From the NCBI GenBank assembly GCA_034509495.1, contig CM067522.1, positions 21,203,935 to 21,267,934 of the forward strand: DNA of 64,000 bases, written 5' to 3'. The notes beneath the pieces are model-generated. The model ran no database searches, was not told where the DNA came from, and saw only the letters and a list, made by a program, of their open reading frames with translations. The stretch comes from Acestrorhynchus altus. Its lineage: Eukaryota > Chordata > Actinopteri > Characiformes > Acestrorhynchidae. Of the stretch, positions 37,641-49,779 are shown in pieces (positions within the stretch are counted from its first letter, which is position 1; each line of letters starts with the position of its first letter). The position numbers and the translations under genes are program-made.

Positions 37641-38101
37641 GGATAAACTACAATGTTAATATAACTGTACGTAAAAAAACAATTACTGCACCCCAGCCTC
37701 TCTGAACCTCTGACCATAACTGAGGGCACTAAGGTTCAGAGTTGATCTTGTTGTGGAATTCCGAGTCTAAGCTGTAGTACACCGCAGGGTTATGGCACTG
37801 AGCACGTGCCTGTAGGTGCAGTAAACCGTGGGTGTTCCTGAGCAGCCGTTTTCATCTACACACTTCCACTGTTTCTGTTTCTGGACAGCATAATGCAACA
37901 CTGTCCCGGGAATTCAAGATCCATCATAAACATTATCACACACGTTCTTCATCCGTCACGCATACGTCCAGCTGAGCTCGACTGCAGAGGGAGGGACTTT
38001 ACCGCACCAACCAAAGGAGCTTTGCTTACTGCAAAGACCTGCATAACTGCACCTCTGTCAACTCAAATATTTCACATATTAAGACCTACTTTGCAAAATG
38101 T

Positions 38102-38169
<68 letters not shown>

Positions 38170-38727
38170 GATGTCCAAGAGAGACAGATCGAGAGACATA
38201 TTGTTATTACAGATTAATATATTAAACTACTTTGATTATTAATGGGAATGCAGTGGTTTGGGAATCATGCTGGTGATCCCTGACATGTGTCTGCCAGTTA
38301 TACACATAGAGTTGCTGTCCAGTGGAAACCATGTGTCTCCATTTTTGTCCATTTTTAGTTTTCTCCATAATGTGAATCTGAACGTCAATCTTTATACTGT
38401 ATTTAAATTATATTTCATGATGCATGGACCAATAGAAATGCTCTAACATGACTTTAATTACAGCCGCCGTATGGAACAGGCCTGCTGACCAACAGGCTCC
38501 TCCAGCATCACTACTGTCCAGCTACAGTCCTCGTCCAGAGTCATAATCGTATGTGGTTAATATAATAATACCTATATGATCATATAATGCATATTTGTTT
38601 TCTTTTAGGGTTAAAAACGCAGGCATTGTTGCACCAAAGGCCAGCAGTGTCTGAACATTCATCTCTTCCTGAGGACCAGGAGACAGTAGGAGACCTTTTC
38701 GGGAGCTCTACTGGTTGGTTAAAGTGA

Positions 38728-38776
<49 letters not shown>

Positions 38777-40560
38777 ATGGTAGAATCCACTCCTGTCTCT
38801 CACTGCAGTCTCTACTGCATCTCTGCCACAGATTGCTCCACTGCAATTGTCCCCCAAAGAGCCAACACCTTCCCCCTCCTGAGCTCCTCTCCACTCATAC
38901 CCTCCAAGCTTTACTTTACTGCAAAGCCTCCGTCCACAACGTTCATCAGCTCTGTGTGCCTTCTTAACTCACCTCAGTTCCTGCTAACGTCTTACATCAT
39001 GGTTTGTTTCATACGGTGCTTTAAAAAGTTCCACCACCAAAATTATTCGGCCAAAAATGAATAAAAATTGCTAAATTTATAACGGATTATGACATTCTTG
39101 AGTGAGAGCTCTTTGTAAACGTGATCAAGGATCCCGTCCACGTCATGACATCAATTCATGTATTTCTGGATCTGATTGATAAACAAATGAAAAATAACGT
39201 GAAAATTCCACCTTAAAATAGCGCCACAGATACATCCAGGCAACCTGTGGCTTCTGCACCATTTAAGGTGGAACAGAGAGAGCAGCCATGTTCTTCCGAA
39301 CTCATGTAGTTTATCTAGTGACCAATGAGGGAAACCAATCGTTTACGTTAACGTTAAGGTAGATGTTGCCTTTGCGGGAGGAAGCAGGTTAGATGGACTA
39401 GTGGAATTCATAGCTGTTGCCTCGAAACATTCCATCGTACCAACCAGAGACCAGCCACGGCAAATCCCGCTGATGGGATGGTAATTGGTGAAGGTGTCTC
39501 GTCTTGTCTTGTATCTGAGCATGTTTGTTGATGCATGTTATGGAGTTGGTAATGAGCATTTGGAGGCGGGACCCTAATGAATTTCAACAGGTTGAAATTC
39601 CATTCAGCTGCATCCTTAACTTTTTGATTGATGATGAAATTTATTTTCCCACTTTTACGTACCACGCAAACTTCTGAACGACAACGTTGATGTCATTGGT
39701 TGCCATGGTGACGTTTGAAGGAGAAAAGCATCTGATTGGTTGCCTTCAACCCTCCTCACTCCTCACTAAGTCCAGCCAAAGCATGCTCCTTCTTGACCCT
39801 CATCTAATTTTAAGACGATCTACTTCATCATCAATTGAGCCAGAGGATGAGGTGGAGCTGCGTTCTCTGGAACGACGGGGCTCCATCCAGTGCTTTTGGG
39901 ACGGATGAGCTGGCTTTTGTCACAGACTGCAATCAGATCCTCACAGCAATGTTCCCAAACCTAGTCGAAAGTCTTCCCAGGGCAGTAGAGACTGTTACTC
40001 TAACAAAATTTTAATCGAATTTTTGAATTTAATTCTGTATCATATTTGATACATCAGCGATTTATTGCTTGCATGTTTTTATACAAACTACAGCATATAG
40101 AATATAGAACATATAGAACATATAGAACTTTTTAATCCACTACATGCTTTAAGAGTTGACTTTAAGATTGAACTCGAGTAATTTAACTCCAATTTAAAAT
40201 TCTATATGTATTTTTCTAGTGCATGCAGTACACAGAGCATCCACAAGAGGGCAAAAAACAAATATCAGACTTTTTTCTCTAATTTATGTAATTCATTATT
40301 ATTATTTATTATTATTATTCATTGATTGTTTTAATGTTATATATTATTGCAATTATTTGTATATTATTTATATATTATAATAATTAAAAAAAATAAAATA
40401 CACACTGATGTTGCTGAGAAACCTAAAAAATGCGATATCCGATACGATAGATATTTTAAAGGGGTTAAGTCAAACTCCTGACCCTCCTCATCCAGAACCT
40501 GGGCCTGTGTAACCCTGAGCCAGGACAGGTAATGAGCAGAACTCACCTGAGTCCCGTGTG
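37640..40560. other. Non-coding, with microsatellites
   Basis: Contains (TG)n at 38104-38166 and (GA)n at 38731-38768. A fragment at about 39840-39920 (cgacggggctccatccagtgcttttggga) resembles part of the element at 56240-56300. No exon recognised. Confidence 0.5.
38104..38166. repeat. (TG)n microsatellite
   Basis: About 31 TG units. Confidence 0.95.
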
Positions 40561-40708
40561 AAGCAGGTGCGGTCAGTGGATGGTCAGTTTTGCAGATGGA
40601 CGCAGCATTCTACTGCAAAGTGTCCAGAGTCTCCTGGAGAGCTGTGTTCTGTCCTGCACTGCTTTTTACTGCAGTAACCCAGGATCCAGGCACAGTCCCA
40701 CTGCGAGC

Positions 40709-41099
<391 letters not shown>

Positions 41100-41199
41100 A
41101 GCAGTTCAGCTGTATGCAGTATTGATGGAGTTGCTGGGGGGATGCTAACACAGCATGAATTCTCCCAGAGCTCCACTTTCTTTCTCCCCTCCCTCCATT

Positions 41200-41600
41200 T
41201 AGAGCTCTCCCCTTCACCCCACCTCCTTCTGTGTCCCCTTCACCCAACCTCCTCCTGTCTCCCCTTCACCCCACCTCCTTCTGTGTCCCCTTCACCCCAC
41301 CTCCTCCTCTCACTCCCTTCACCTCACCTCCTTCTGTCTCCCCTTCACCCCACCTCCTTCTGTCTCCCCTTCACCCCACCTCCTTCTGTGTCCCTTTCAC
41401 CCCACCTCCTCCTCTCACTCCCTTCACCTCACCTCCTCCTGTCTCCCCTTCACCCCACCTCCTTCTGTCTCCCCTTCACCCCACCTCCTCCTCTCCCTCC
41501 GTTCACCCCACCTCCTCCTCTCACTCCCTTCTCCCCACCTCCTCCTGTCTCCCCTTCACCCCATCTCCTCCTGTCTCCCCTTCACCCCACCTCCTCCCCA
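41200..41600. repeat. 26-bp pyrimidine minisatellite
   Basis: The unit ccccttcaccccacctcctt followed by ctgtct (26 bp) is repeated about 14 times with small variants. One strand is nearly all pyrimidine, which is favourable for triplex (H-DNA) formation. Confidence 0.9.
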
Positions 41601-42239
41601 AGAGGTTAACATTAACCGTAACCTAAATTTAACTTCACCCTTACCCTAACCCAGGAATGCAGAGGAAGACCCCCAATGGTGATTCAAAGGGTGACATGAA
41701 AACTCTCTAAGAGCTTGAGGAACCTTGAAAAGAACCAATAGTCTAGAAGGCATTTAGAGAAGCCCTGCAGGTATGGACAACGGTGAACTGATGACTCACC
41801 ACAAACAGGGTTGAAATAGAGAATGAACAAGGAGATCAGCATTTGTTGCTGAGGCTCTTTTAAGATCTTCTTGCTCTGATAACGTTATCAGAAGGTGAGG
41901 TCAGCTCAGGTCAGAGGAACTGTCCTGGTTCATGCTGGTGGCCAGGGGGAAGCTCATATGACAGATGACACCAGCAGGGTGACACTGGACACCGTTTGAT
42001 CAAGGTAATACTATTTTTAGCTAATTTACAGTCAATGAAAGTATAGATATTTAATTGTGGTAGACCAGTGTCACTCAACCTTAGACTCCGCAAGACCTTT
42101 AAAGGCGTGCTGTGGTACCAAGATGTTGCAGCAGATCCTTTAAGTCAGTGTCCAGTGTCCAATCTTATCCTGTAGCCACACTGGCCTTAGATAAGATTGG
42201 ACATCCCTGATTTAAGACCTCCACGAGTATCAGTGATCC

Positions 42240-42470
42240 TTGGGCCCTATGACCCTGACCCTTACTTGGAGCACTTTTGGTTACATGACAGTGAGGTGCC
42301 GGTTCGAATCCCTAAACTGGCAGGACACGACTGAAGTTCCCTCAAGAAAAGCACTTAACCACCCCACCTCATCCCCTCGTCCCCAATTCGTCCCAAAAGT
42401 ATCATCACTTCAGAGAACACAGTTGCTCTGCTCAATGCAGGTGGGCTTTATACCCCCCTTGCCTACACCT
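42240..42470 (+). mobile_element. tRNA-derived SINE copy
   Basis: Contains a clean B box (ggttcgaatcc at 42300-42310) followed by a segment shared with 29200-29260. A related copy lies on the minus strand there. Boundaries are approximate. Confidence 0.6.
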
Positions 42471-42599
42471 GGAATGATGGTCTTCAATTCAGTGCTTTTG
42501 TTGGAGATGGATTGTGGTGTTGTTGTAGATGGTGTGTGGAGGAGATCATCCAGCCGGACCTGATCTCACTACCCTAAGACTCCACCCATCTTCTAATCC

Positions 42600-42860
42600 T
42601 GAACAGGATTGTGGTGGTCTCTAAGCCTCTTCCGGAATCATGGGGCACATGGCAGGAATACCCCCTGGATGGGGCACCAATCCACCACAGGGTACCACAC
42701 CCGGTCAAATCACCTGCCATGTGTATTTTTGGAAGGACACCCATGGGAAACCCATGCAGACACTGGGAGAACGCACCAAACTCCTCACAGCCAGTGACCT
42801 GAGCAGGGATCGAACCACAACCCTAGGCCCCTGAACCTGCGGTGCCACTGTACCGCCCCA
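42600..42860 (-). mobile_element. DANA-like tRNA-derived SINE
   Basis: On the minus strand it starts ggggcggtacagtggcaccg and has a B-box-type string (tggttcgatccctgctc). It then has the conserved body (gcgttctcccagtg, gcatgggtttccc) and the tail (ttggtgccccatccaggggg). It is more complete than the copy at 22060-22360. Confidence 0.8.
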
Positions 42861-43559
42861 ACCAGACACTCTTTTATGCAAACAAATGCTCAAAGCAATG
42901 CTCCAAACTCTAGAATGCCTTCCCAGGACAGTAGAGCAAGATCAGCTCTTTTAAATACCCTTGGTCCCAGAAGACCTTAGTCCATTTTATGTCCTTCAGT
43001 ACAGTAGTGACCCATGTTCACACTGCCTTCTAGTGGTGGTGCTGAGATTGGCACCATATTGACTTCAGTAGCTCCATCACCAGCAGTAGATAAAGCAGTG
43101 ATAGATACCTCAGCAGTAGACTCATCTTTGTTTCAAGGATAAAAGGACAAGCACACTGCGTCACGATAGACACTCGCTTTAATTCAATCACTCAGTGTCC
43201 TGTTTACTGTCTCACCCACATCACGAGGACCATAAACAAGTACTGAAGCTAAGAAGTGCGGTCTTGAATAATGGATTGGCTTTATCAGCTCTTGCATGTT
43301 AATACTGGTACCCTGCAGTGGAGCACTTCCTCCACTTAACCCCATCCCCACTGCACCACCCCCCAAAGAACAAGACTGTCAATAAGTGAAAATAATTCAT
43401 GGCTATCGATGCCACCACTGTGGAACATGAGATTGGCAGCTGCTGGGTTGTTAATACTTTAATAGATCTTCGGATATTGGAGACACCTGCTCACCCAAAT
43501 GTCAGAAGGTTCTGATATTCTTCTGTCTGAAAAGTAGACAAGAAGAACCAAATCACGCA

Positions 43560-44660
43560 ATGAGACTAAAATATTCCACTCATTTATTTATTGAGGAAAG
43601 TGATCCAGCATTTCATATCTGTGGGGGTAAAAGTATGTGACCCTCTGCTTTCAGTATCTGCTGTGACCTCCTTGTGCAGCAATAACTCTATCTAAACGTT
43701 TCCGTAACTGTTGATCAGTCCTGCACTAATTTGAGTCCGTTCCTCCACAAACCAGCTTCAGCTGTTGGTGGGTTTCCTCCCATGAACTGCTCCTTCAGGT
43801 CCTTCCACAACATTTCTACTGGATTAAGGTCAGGACTTTGAGGTCATTCCAGAACATTTACTTTATTCTCTTTGGTAGAACAGCTTGTGTGTTTATGGTC
43901 GTTGTCTTTGTGCACGGTCCACATTCTCTTTAGATTCACAGACAGATAACCTGATATTCCTTTAGAATTTGCTGCTACAATTCAGAATTCATCATTTCAT
44001 CAATGATGGCAAGCTGTCCTGAACCAGATATAGCAAAACAGGCCCAAGCTATGATACTACCTCCACCATGTTTGACAGATGGGATCAGAGTTGTTCCTTT
44101 ATTTAAACCTATTGGTCTATTTTGGTTTCATCCATCCTCAAAACACTATTCTGGCTTCTGGCTTGTCCATGTGATCTTTGTCAAACTGCAGACTGGGAGC
44201 AGTGTTCTTTATGGAGACCAGCAGCTTTCTCCTTGCAACCCTGCCCAGCTCACCAATGTTCTCCAGATGGTGGACTCATTAACATTAACATTAGCCAGTG
44301 GGAGAAAGGCCTTTATTTCTCTTGGGTTCCTTTGTGAGCTGGTGGACTATTCCACACCTTGCTCTTGGTGTGATCTTTGTTAGTGGAGCACTCCTGGGGA
44401 GGGTAATAATGGTCTTGAATCTCCTCCATTTGATCGGTGGAGTCCAAATCTTTTAGAGATGGTTCTGTAACCTTTTCCAGCCTCATGAGCATCAACAGCC
44501 CTTCTTCTGAGCTCCTCAGGAATCTCCTTAGTTGATGCACTTCCACAAATGTGTGTTATGAAGATCTGACTTTGATAGACCCCTGTTCTGTAAATAGAAA
44601 AGGACACGCCCACTCACACCTGATTCTCTCCCATTGATGGAAAACACCTGAATCTAATTT
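43560..44660 (-). mobile_element. Tc1-like transposon, near full length, inactive (family C)
   Basis: The minus strand encodes an N-terminal DNA-binding domain (KEIPEELRRRAVDAHEAGKG, then YRTISKRFGLHRS) at about 44555-44440. Further transposase blocks are broken by stops down to about 43700. The length of about 1.1 kb is close to a complete Tc1-type element. Both ends are AT-rich. Confidence 0.85.
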
Positions 44661-44965
44661 CAACGTTCTCGAACGTTCACCACTGTGTTCTAGACGTTAA
44701 TAAAGTATCTAATGGATCTTTCAGTCATAGGGAATGAAGGGATGTTCATCTGTTTTCTTCACTTTAAATTGAAGGTATTATTGGAAATCTTTATAAACAG
44801 CTGTTTAACAGCTGTACAGCTGCCTGCTGCACAAACGGTCCTCAGTTCCTCACTGATGATGGATGAAGGCGGTGACGACTCTAACGCTCCAGATTAAACT
44901 CTGTTTGTAAACCAAATGCACACCTGTGCTTTACCTGCCCTCAGTGACCCTGAGCAACACTACAC

Positions 44966-44967
44966 TG

Positions 44968-45001
<34 letters not shown>
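44966..45001. repeat. (CT)n microsatellite
   Basis: About 17 ct units. Confidence 0.9.
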
Positions 45002-45006
<5 letters not shown>

Positions 45007-45303
45007 ATCCCAGCTCAGAAGAAAGAGACATTCACTGCTGTCTTTCTCTCTCTTCTCCTTTTGAAGCGTAGTTTCGGTGACCCTCTCAAAGCAGCCAAAA
45101 CATCCATTAAAGAATCTTTCAGTCCCCATTTCTCAACATAAAGGTTCCACAAACGGTTCTTTAAGAGAACCATACTTACTGAGATAACTGAGACAATTAT
45201 ATATTTTTAATATCATAAAAGGTTTGAGTTATAACTGAAAACGAAAGTCAGAAATCCAGAATCTCAAATTATGAGAATAATAATTTTATTATTCTAACAC
45301 CAA

Positions 45304-45340
45304 TTACACCAGTGATATTTTTCATATCACTGGTGTTACT
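45304..45340. repeat. Perfect short hairpin
   Basis: acaccagtgatat and atatcactggtgt are exact inverted copies separated by about 5 bases, and the right arm is followed by three more ctggtgtt copies. The stem is too short for a microRNA precursor. Confidence 0.8.
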
Positions 45341-45420
45341 GGTGTTACTGGTGTTGTCAGTGGTTTTATAAAGATAAAGATTAAGATAAAGAGACTAAAA
45401 TGAACAGCTGTTGTTGCTGG

Positions 45421-45485
<65 letters not shown>
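45421..45485. repeat. (ATCT)n microsatellite
   Basis: About 16 tetranucleotide units. Confidence 0.97.
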
Positions 45486-45486
<1 letters not shown>

Positions 45487-46301
45487 TCAGTTGAATCCAC
45501 TTCAAAGACACAGTATTTAATGTTCAAACATAGAAACTTTATTGCTTTTTGCAAATATTCACTCATTTTGAATTTGATGCAACATGTTCTGAAACAGTGG
45601 GGACAGGGGGACTGGGGAACAGGGGGACAGGGAAAGTGTAGGAATGCTGAAACACCTGTTTAGAACTTTAGAAGCACAGGTGATCAGGTTAATTGGAAGC
45701 AGGTGAGGGTCATTACTGAGTATAAAGGGAGCGTCCCTGGAAGGGTCAGTCTTTCACAAACAAGGGTGGGGTTAGGTTCACCACTTTATGAACAACCGCA
45801 TGAGCAACTAGTCCAACAGTTTGAGAACAATGTCTCTCAAAGTGCAGGAATTCAGGGATTTCATCATCAAATTCAAAATGAGTGAAAATTGGCAAAAAAC
45901 AACAAAGTGAATCTGTTTGAACATTAAATATATTGTCTTTGTCGTGGATTCAATTGAATATCGGCTGAAAACGATTTGCAAATCACCGTATTCTGTCTCA
46001 CACAACGTCCCAACTTAATTGGAAGTGAGGTTGTATATAACACAAGACACAATGTCTAGTTATGAAAATCCATTCGTGGGGACCACAGTTATTTATTCTG
46101 ATATTATGACAATAAGCCACAATTATATACCACACAATTAGTTTCATTATATTGTTTTTACACCAAACTGCAGTGAAGTTCAGGTCTTTGCCTCCCTGTG
46201 AAATAAGGAGGAAAGGCCTTGTTGATGTATTCCAGAGAAAACGAAGCTTCTGCACAGACAAGGTCGTTCATTTCAGGAGATTTTCTCTCCTCTGCAGGTT
46301 C

Positions 46302-46543
46302 CTATAATCTGTCGGAGGAATGTCCTGACTCAGACTCTGAGAAATCCTGCTCGTTTTTCTTCTTACTGTCGGACGACCAGCAAACCGAGCCGTGACGGAG
46401 TAGCAGGATGGACTTTCTTCTGAAGAAGCCGGAGGAGCTGAGTGTCTGACGCTGCTGCAGGATGTTGAACGAAGACACTTCAGAAAGCTTGTTGGGCTGA
46501 TAAATAGTTTCTGGCAGGAAAGGAACATTTGAGGAAGCCTGCA
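46302..46543 (-). CDS. Possible terminal coding exon of an unidentified gene
   Basis: The minus strand has a strong acceptor (tgttctttgcag) directly before an open frame of about 79 codons ending in TAG. The frame begins ASSNVPFLPETIYQPNK and ends in a Lys-rich then acidic-Ser stretch (SDSKKKNEQ, SESESGHSSDRL). Composition is protein-like: mixed residues and basic patches FFRRK and LLLRHG. I do not recognise the family. No partner exon was found upstream on the minus strand between here and the claudin. It may be a chance frame or the last exon of a gene whose other exons I missed. Confidence 0.3.
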
Positions 46544-46799
46544 AAGAACACTGTTGCAGATTTTTAACAGTCGTCTCCTAAACACAAACGGGCCATTCCG
46601 TCTGTCTGCAGTCTGGACGTCACATCGGAGACTGATGAAAAGAAAAAGACATTTATGACCTTCTGTAAAAGACAGAGGCAGGTGTGTAGCTGTTCAATTC
46701 TCCGTGATAAAGTGGAAAGAAAGCAGCGCACTAAAAATGAACAGCAGAAATGAATTTTATTTGTAGATTTAATTCTTTTTTTGCATTAATTCAATTTAC

Positions 46800-47660
46800 T
46801 TTTGATTTTTTCCTGCAGAAATCATACAATTCTAATCTAGCAGGACAAATATGGCTTACAAAGCAAGATTAAGATACTAATAAAAAACAGATGTTTTTTT
46901 TTCCTAAATTGAATTAATGGGGCCAAAGGAAATCCGTTGATTTTTATAGTTTTTCTTTTTTCTTTACTTTCTATTCTTTTCTATGTTTTCTTCAAGAAAA
47001 CATGCATCAAAAATTCATCAGTGTAGAAATCGTAGAGAGCTGAATTAAAAAGAACACATATGACTCACAAAGGAAGATTGAGATAATGGTTAAACTGAAA
47101 TTTCATTAGTACTACAAAACTTTTTTCTCTCAAATTCTATTTTATTTTTGATATATATTTTTTTAGATTTCTTTATTTCCAGTTCTGATTTATATATGTT
47201 CATTTTTTGTTTTGTTTTTTTCGAGCAAATGTGCGTCAACAAGGCATAATTATAGACGTCAGAGAGCTGAACTAACAAGAACAAGTGTGGCTCACAAAGC
47301 AAGATTGAAATACTAAAGAAGGTGATGTTTTCTTCTTAAATTGAATTAGTCTGGCGCACTTTTTAAATTTTTTTCATTTTTTTTCTTGCTTTTCTTTCTT
47401 TTCTTGATGTATTTCCTTTAAAATATCATTAAAACGCACCATCGAGCGATAAATTAATAAGCGCAAATATGGCTCACAAAGCAAGATTGAGATACCAAAA
47501 ATGAAAATCCACTGTCATTTTTATTTCACTTTTTTCTCTGTATTCTTTTTTTCTTTTTCTTTCTTTTGGTTTCACAGCAAAAAGTCACAGAATCGTGGAC
47601 ATAAGCAAGGGTCAAATATGGCTCACGAAGCAAGACTGAGATACTAACAAAGCATTAGAA
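46800..47660. repeat. Imperfect tandem repeat, unit about 150-230 bp
   Basis: The string atggctcacaaagcaagatt and close variants recur at about 46851, 47058, 47285, 47468 and 47618. It is followed each time by gagatactaa and a T-rich block. The units differ in length mainly in the T-rich part. It is adjacent to the 3' end of the claudin gene. Confidence 0.8.
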
Positions 47661-47752
47661 AATTTTTGCAATTGAAAAAATTGCATCCTTACATCAGAGA
47701 TGTGCTACACGTGTCTCGACCGCACTCATCTAATACTCTAAAAATGGAGAAG

Positions 47753-48415
47753 CTATAAAACCTCAGTCTTTAGATAGTTCTGAGTCCTTGGTTTCTGTCC
47801 TTGGGCTTGTGTGAATTCTTTGCTTCTCTGTTTGGCCTCGTGGTCGCCCATGCACACAGCCACGAAGATAAACGATCCTCCAACAACCAAGAGAAGTCCG
47901 GAGAACCAAGCAGAGAACATGGCCTCTCCATACTCCCAGCGTGGCATCACATCTGGCAGCGACTCGTCCCAGAACTCCACCACCATCACGTAGGCGATCA
48001 GAGAGACTGGGGCTAAGGTAGTGACCCCCGAGACCCAGATCAGGACACCTCCGAGGATGAGGAGCGCCCTCTTAATTTTCTCACGACCCTGGCCTAACTC
48101 CACACCTTCCAGGCCAAAAAAGGTTGAGAAAACTCCAAGGATGCCAGTGGCGATGGACAGACACATGAGTATGCGTGAGGCTAGAGTGACCGGGGGCAAG
48201 GCCAGCAAAGACTCAAAGGCTTTGCAGTGCAGGCCTACTTCTTCTGTAAAGATGCAAGTGTGCCAGAGGCCTTCATACCAGTTCTCCATTTCGTTTAAGT
48301 CTGAGTTCATTGTTTTCCACAGTGGCAAGCAGGTGGTGACGAAAGTGCTGACCAGACCACCAAAAGATATGAAGAGTGACGCCCTCTGCATGATCTTGGC
48401 AGTCAACAGCACCAT
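47753..48415 (-). CDS. Claudin, CLDN22/CLDN24-like, intronless
   Basis: A single uninterrupted frame of 220 residues. Four membrane segments are visible: near residues 9-30, about 80-102, about 117-140 and about 170-190. The first extracellular loop carries the claudin signature, W-(x)n-GLW-x2-C-x8-C, seen here as NWYEGLWHTCIFTEE and LHCKAF. The loop also holds DLNEMENW and EEVG-x-x-CK-x-F-x-S-LALP, which closely resemble mammalian claudin-22/24. RILM at the start of segment 2 and WEYGEA in loop 2 agree. The length is normal for claudins and the absence of introns is common in this subgroup. The C-terminus ends TEVL rather than the usual YV. The role is as a barrier protein in tight junctions. 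It lies between aifm3 and lztr1 in the same orientation. Paralogue assignment within fish claudins is uncertain. Confidence 0.93.
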   Translation of the reverse strand: MVLLTAKIMQRASLFISFGGLVSTFVTTCLPLWKTMNSDLNEMENWYEGLWHTCIFTEEVGLHCKAFESLLALPPVTLASRILMCLSIATGILGVFSTFFGLEGVELGQGREKIKRALLILGGVLIWVSGVTTLAPVSLIAYVMVVEFWDESLPDVMPRWEYGEAMFSAWFSGLLLVVGGSFIFVAVCMGDHEAKQRSKEFTQAQGQKPRTQNYLKTEVL

Positions 48416-48479
48416 CCTTGCGCTCCTCCAGTTCCTTCTGGGCTCCCTGTCTTCTTCAGTCTGTCCACCTTAGTCCAGT

Positions 48480-49130
48480 TTTCCTGAACTGATAGTCCAA
48501 TCCTCCAAAATGTCCCTCCTACCTAGAAGCTCCAGCAGGCTCAACCCAGCCCAGCCCAGGCAGTCCTCCTCATGGTCAACTACTTTAATAACCAAGGTAC
48601 CCGTTCACCTCTGGGTAATCCCAAAGCATTCGTTTCTCCACAAGAGCCGTTCTGTTCACTCGAAGTGATGAATATCATCATAGAGGACAATAAGGGCTTT
48701 TTAAAACAGGGGAAATCAGATATGGTTCAGTTTGGAGTCCAACGTGAGGAGCCTCCGCAGGGGTGAAACATGAGCAGGTCGAGGATGAAGGCACAAGCAG
48801 CACAAAGCGAGGGCAGGAGAGCTTCAGAGAGAAACTCAGAAAGAGCTCTGAAAGAATCCCATTTGCAACCTTATTACAAATCACTTCAGGAGAATCGCTG
48901 TGTTCAAGCAGCAGCTGCAGCAGTTTTAAGCCGACAGGGACAATTTCAGAGACATTCCTGTGGCTTGGCCAGGATCAGTATGGAAAGGTTTTGTATTTGG
49001 ACAAAATTTAGAACCCTAATAAACTTGAAGATCCTTTATTGGTTGTAACAATTTCAGGCCTCTTGTCCTGATGCAGAACCACTGCAGCCTTTCCTGGGAC
49101 CCGATGCAAAATTCTAATAAGGGCCCCCAT
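48480..49130. promoter_or_regulatory. 5' flank of the claudin gene
   Basis: Non-coding by inspection. The claudin promoter must lie on this side, but I see no decisive core motif. An aagcattcg to ctcttc stretch is unremarkable. Confidence 0.25.
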
Positions 49131-49265
49131 ACTGGCTACAGGACTGTGTTTCTGATACAGTTTCAGTAACTACACTGCTGATCTTTAATACCAGCTACCG
49201 GACTGTGTTTCTGATACAGTGTCAGTAACTACACTGCTGATCTTTAATACCGGCTACCGGACTGC
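49130..49265. repeat. Two and a half copies of the 59-bp satellite unit
   Basis: Contains gactgtgtttctgatacagt followed by tcagtaactacactgctgat and ctttaatacc, the same unit that forms the large array at 56.8-57.9 kb. These copies are intact and similar to each other. Confidence 0.95.
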
Positions 49266-49779
49266 GTATCCATGTTACATGACTTAATGACAGTGTTTTG
49301 GCTTAATGTGTTTCATATTCTATTCCTTATGAGTTTGTTTGACCCCTACCATCCCTTACTCCCATTCCTTCTTAAAGACTTTCTTGAAGCTTCATATAAG
49401 AAACCGCAATCTAAATGACCTTGCTATAGGGTGACATTTCACCCCGCACACAGAAAGGTCCTTTGTTTTGGCCTATCTTCGTTTAATCTGACGTAATTGA
49501 ATCTGCGAAGAAGGTGAAGGGTAATATGAGTGGGGAAAGGTCAATGAAAAGATAGTAGTAGTGTTTTTGAGCAAGCAGGCTCTGTGTTCATTCATGCACT
49601 GATACAGAATCAGAGTTGCCTCCACTTTCCAACAACCAATGATCCATTATCTACCAAACCTGTTGTCCTATCAAAGTAAATCACAACCAGGTTCAAGGTT
49701 CCTTTCAGTCAGTTTTTGTGATCAATCTATCACTGCAGGAGGCATTTACACCAATTTATGAAAACAAAATATTCCAAGC

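Noticed and set aside
41142..41609. 155-codon Pro/Ser/Leu-rich frame
   Set aside because: Translation of the 26-bp pyrimidine minisatellite.
45304..45340. Possible microRNA precursor
   Set aside because: The stem is about 13 bp; a precursor needs a much longer paired region.
48021..48473. 150-codon forward frame
   Set aside because: Antisense of the claudin coding sequence.
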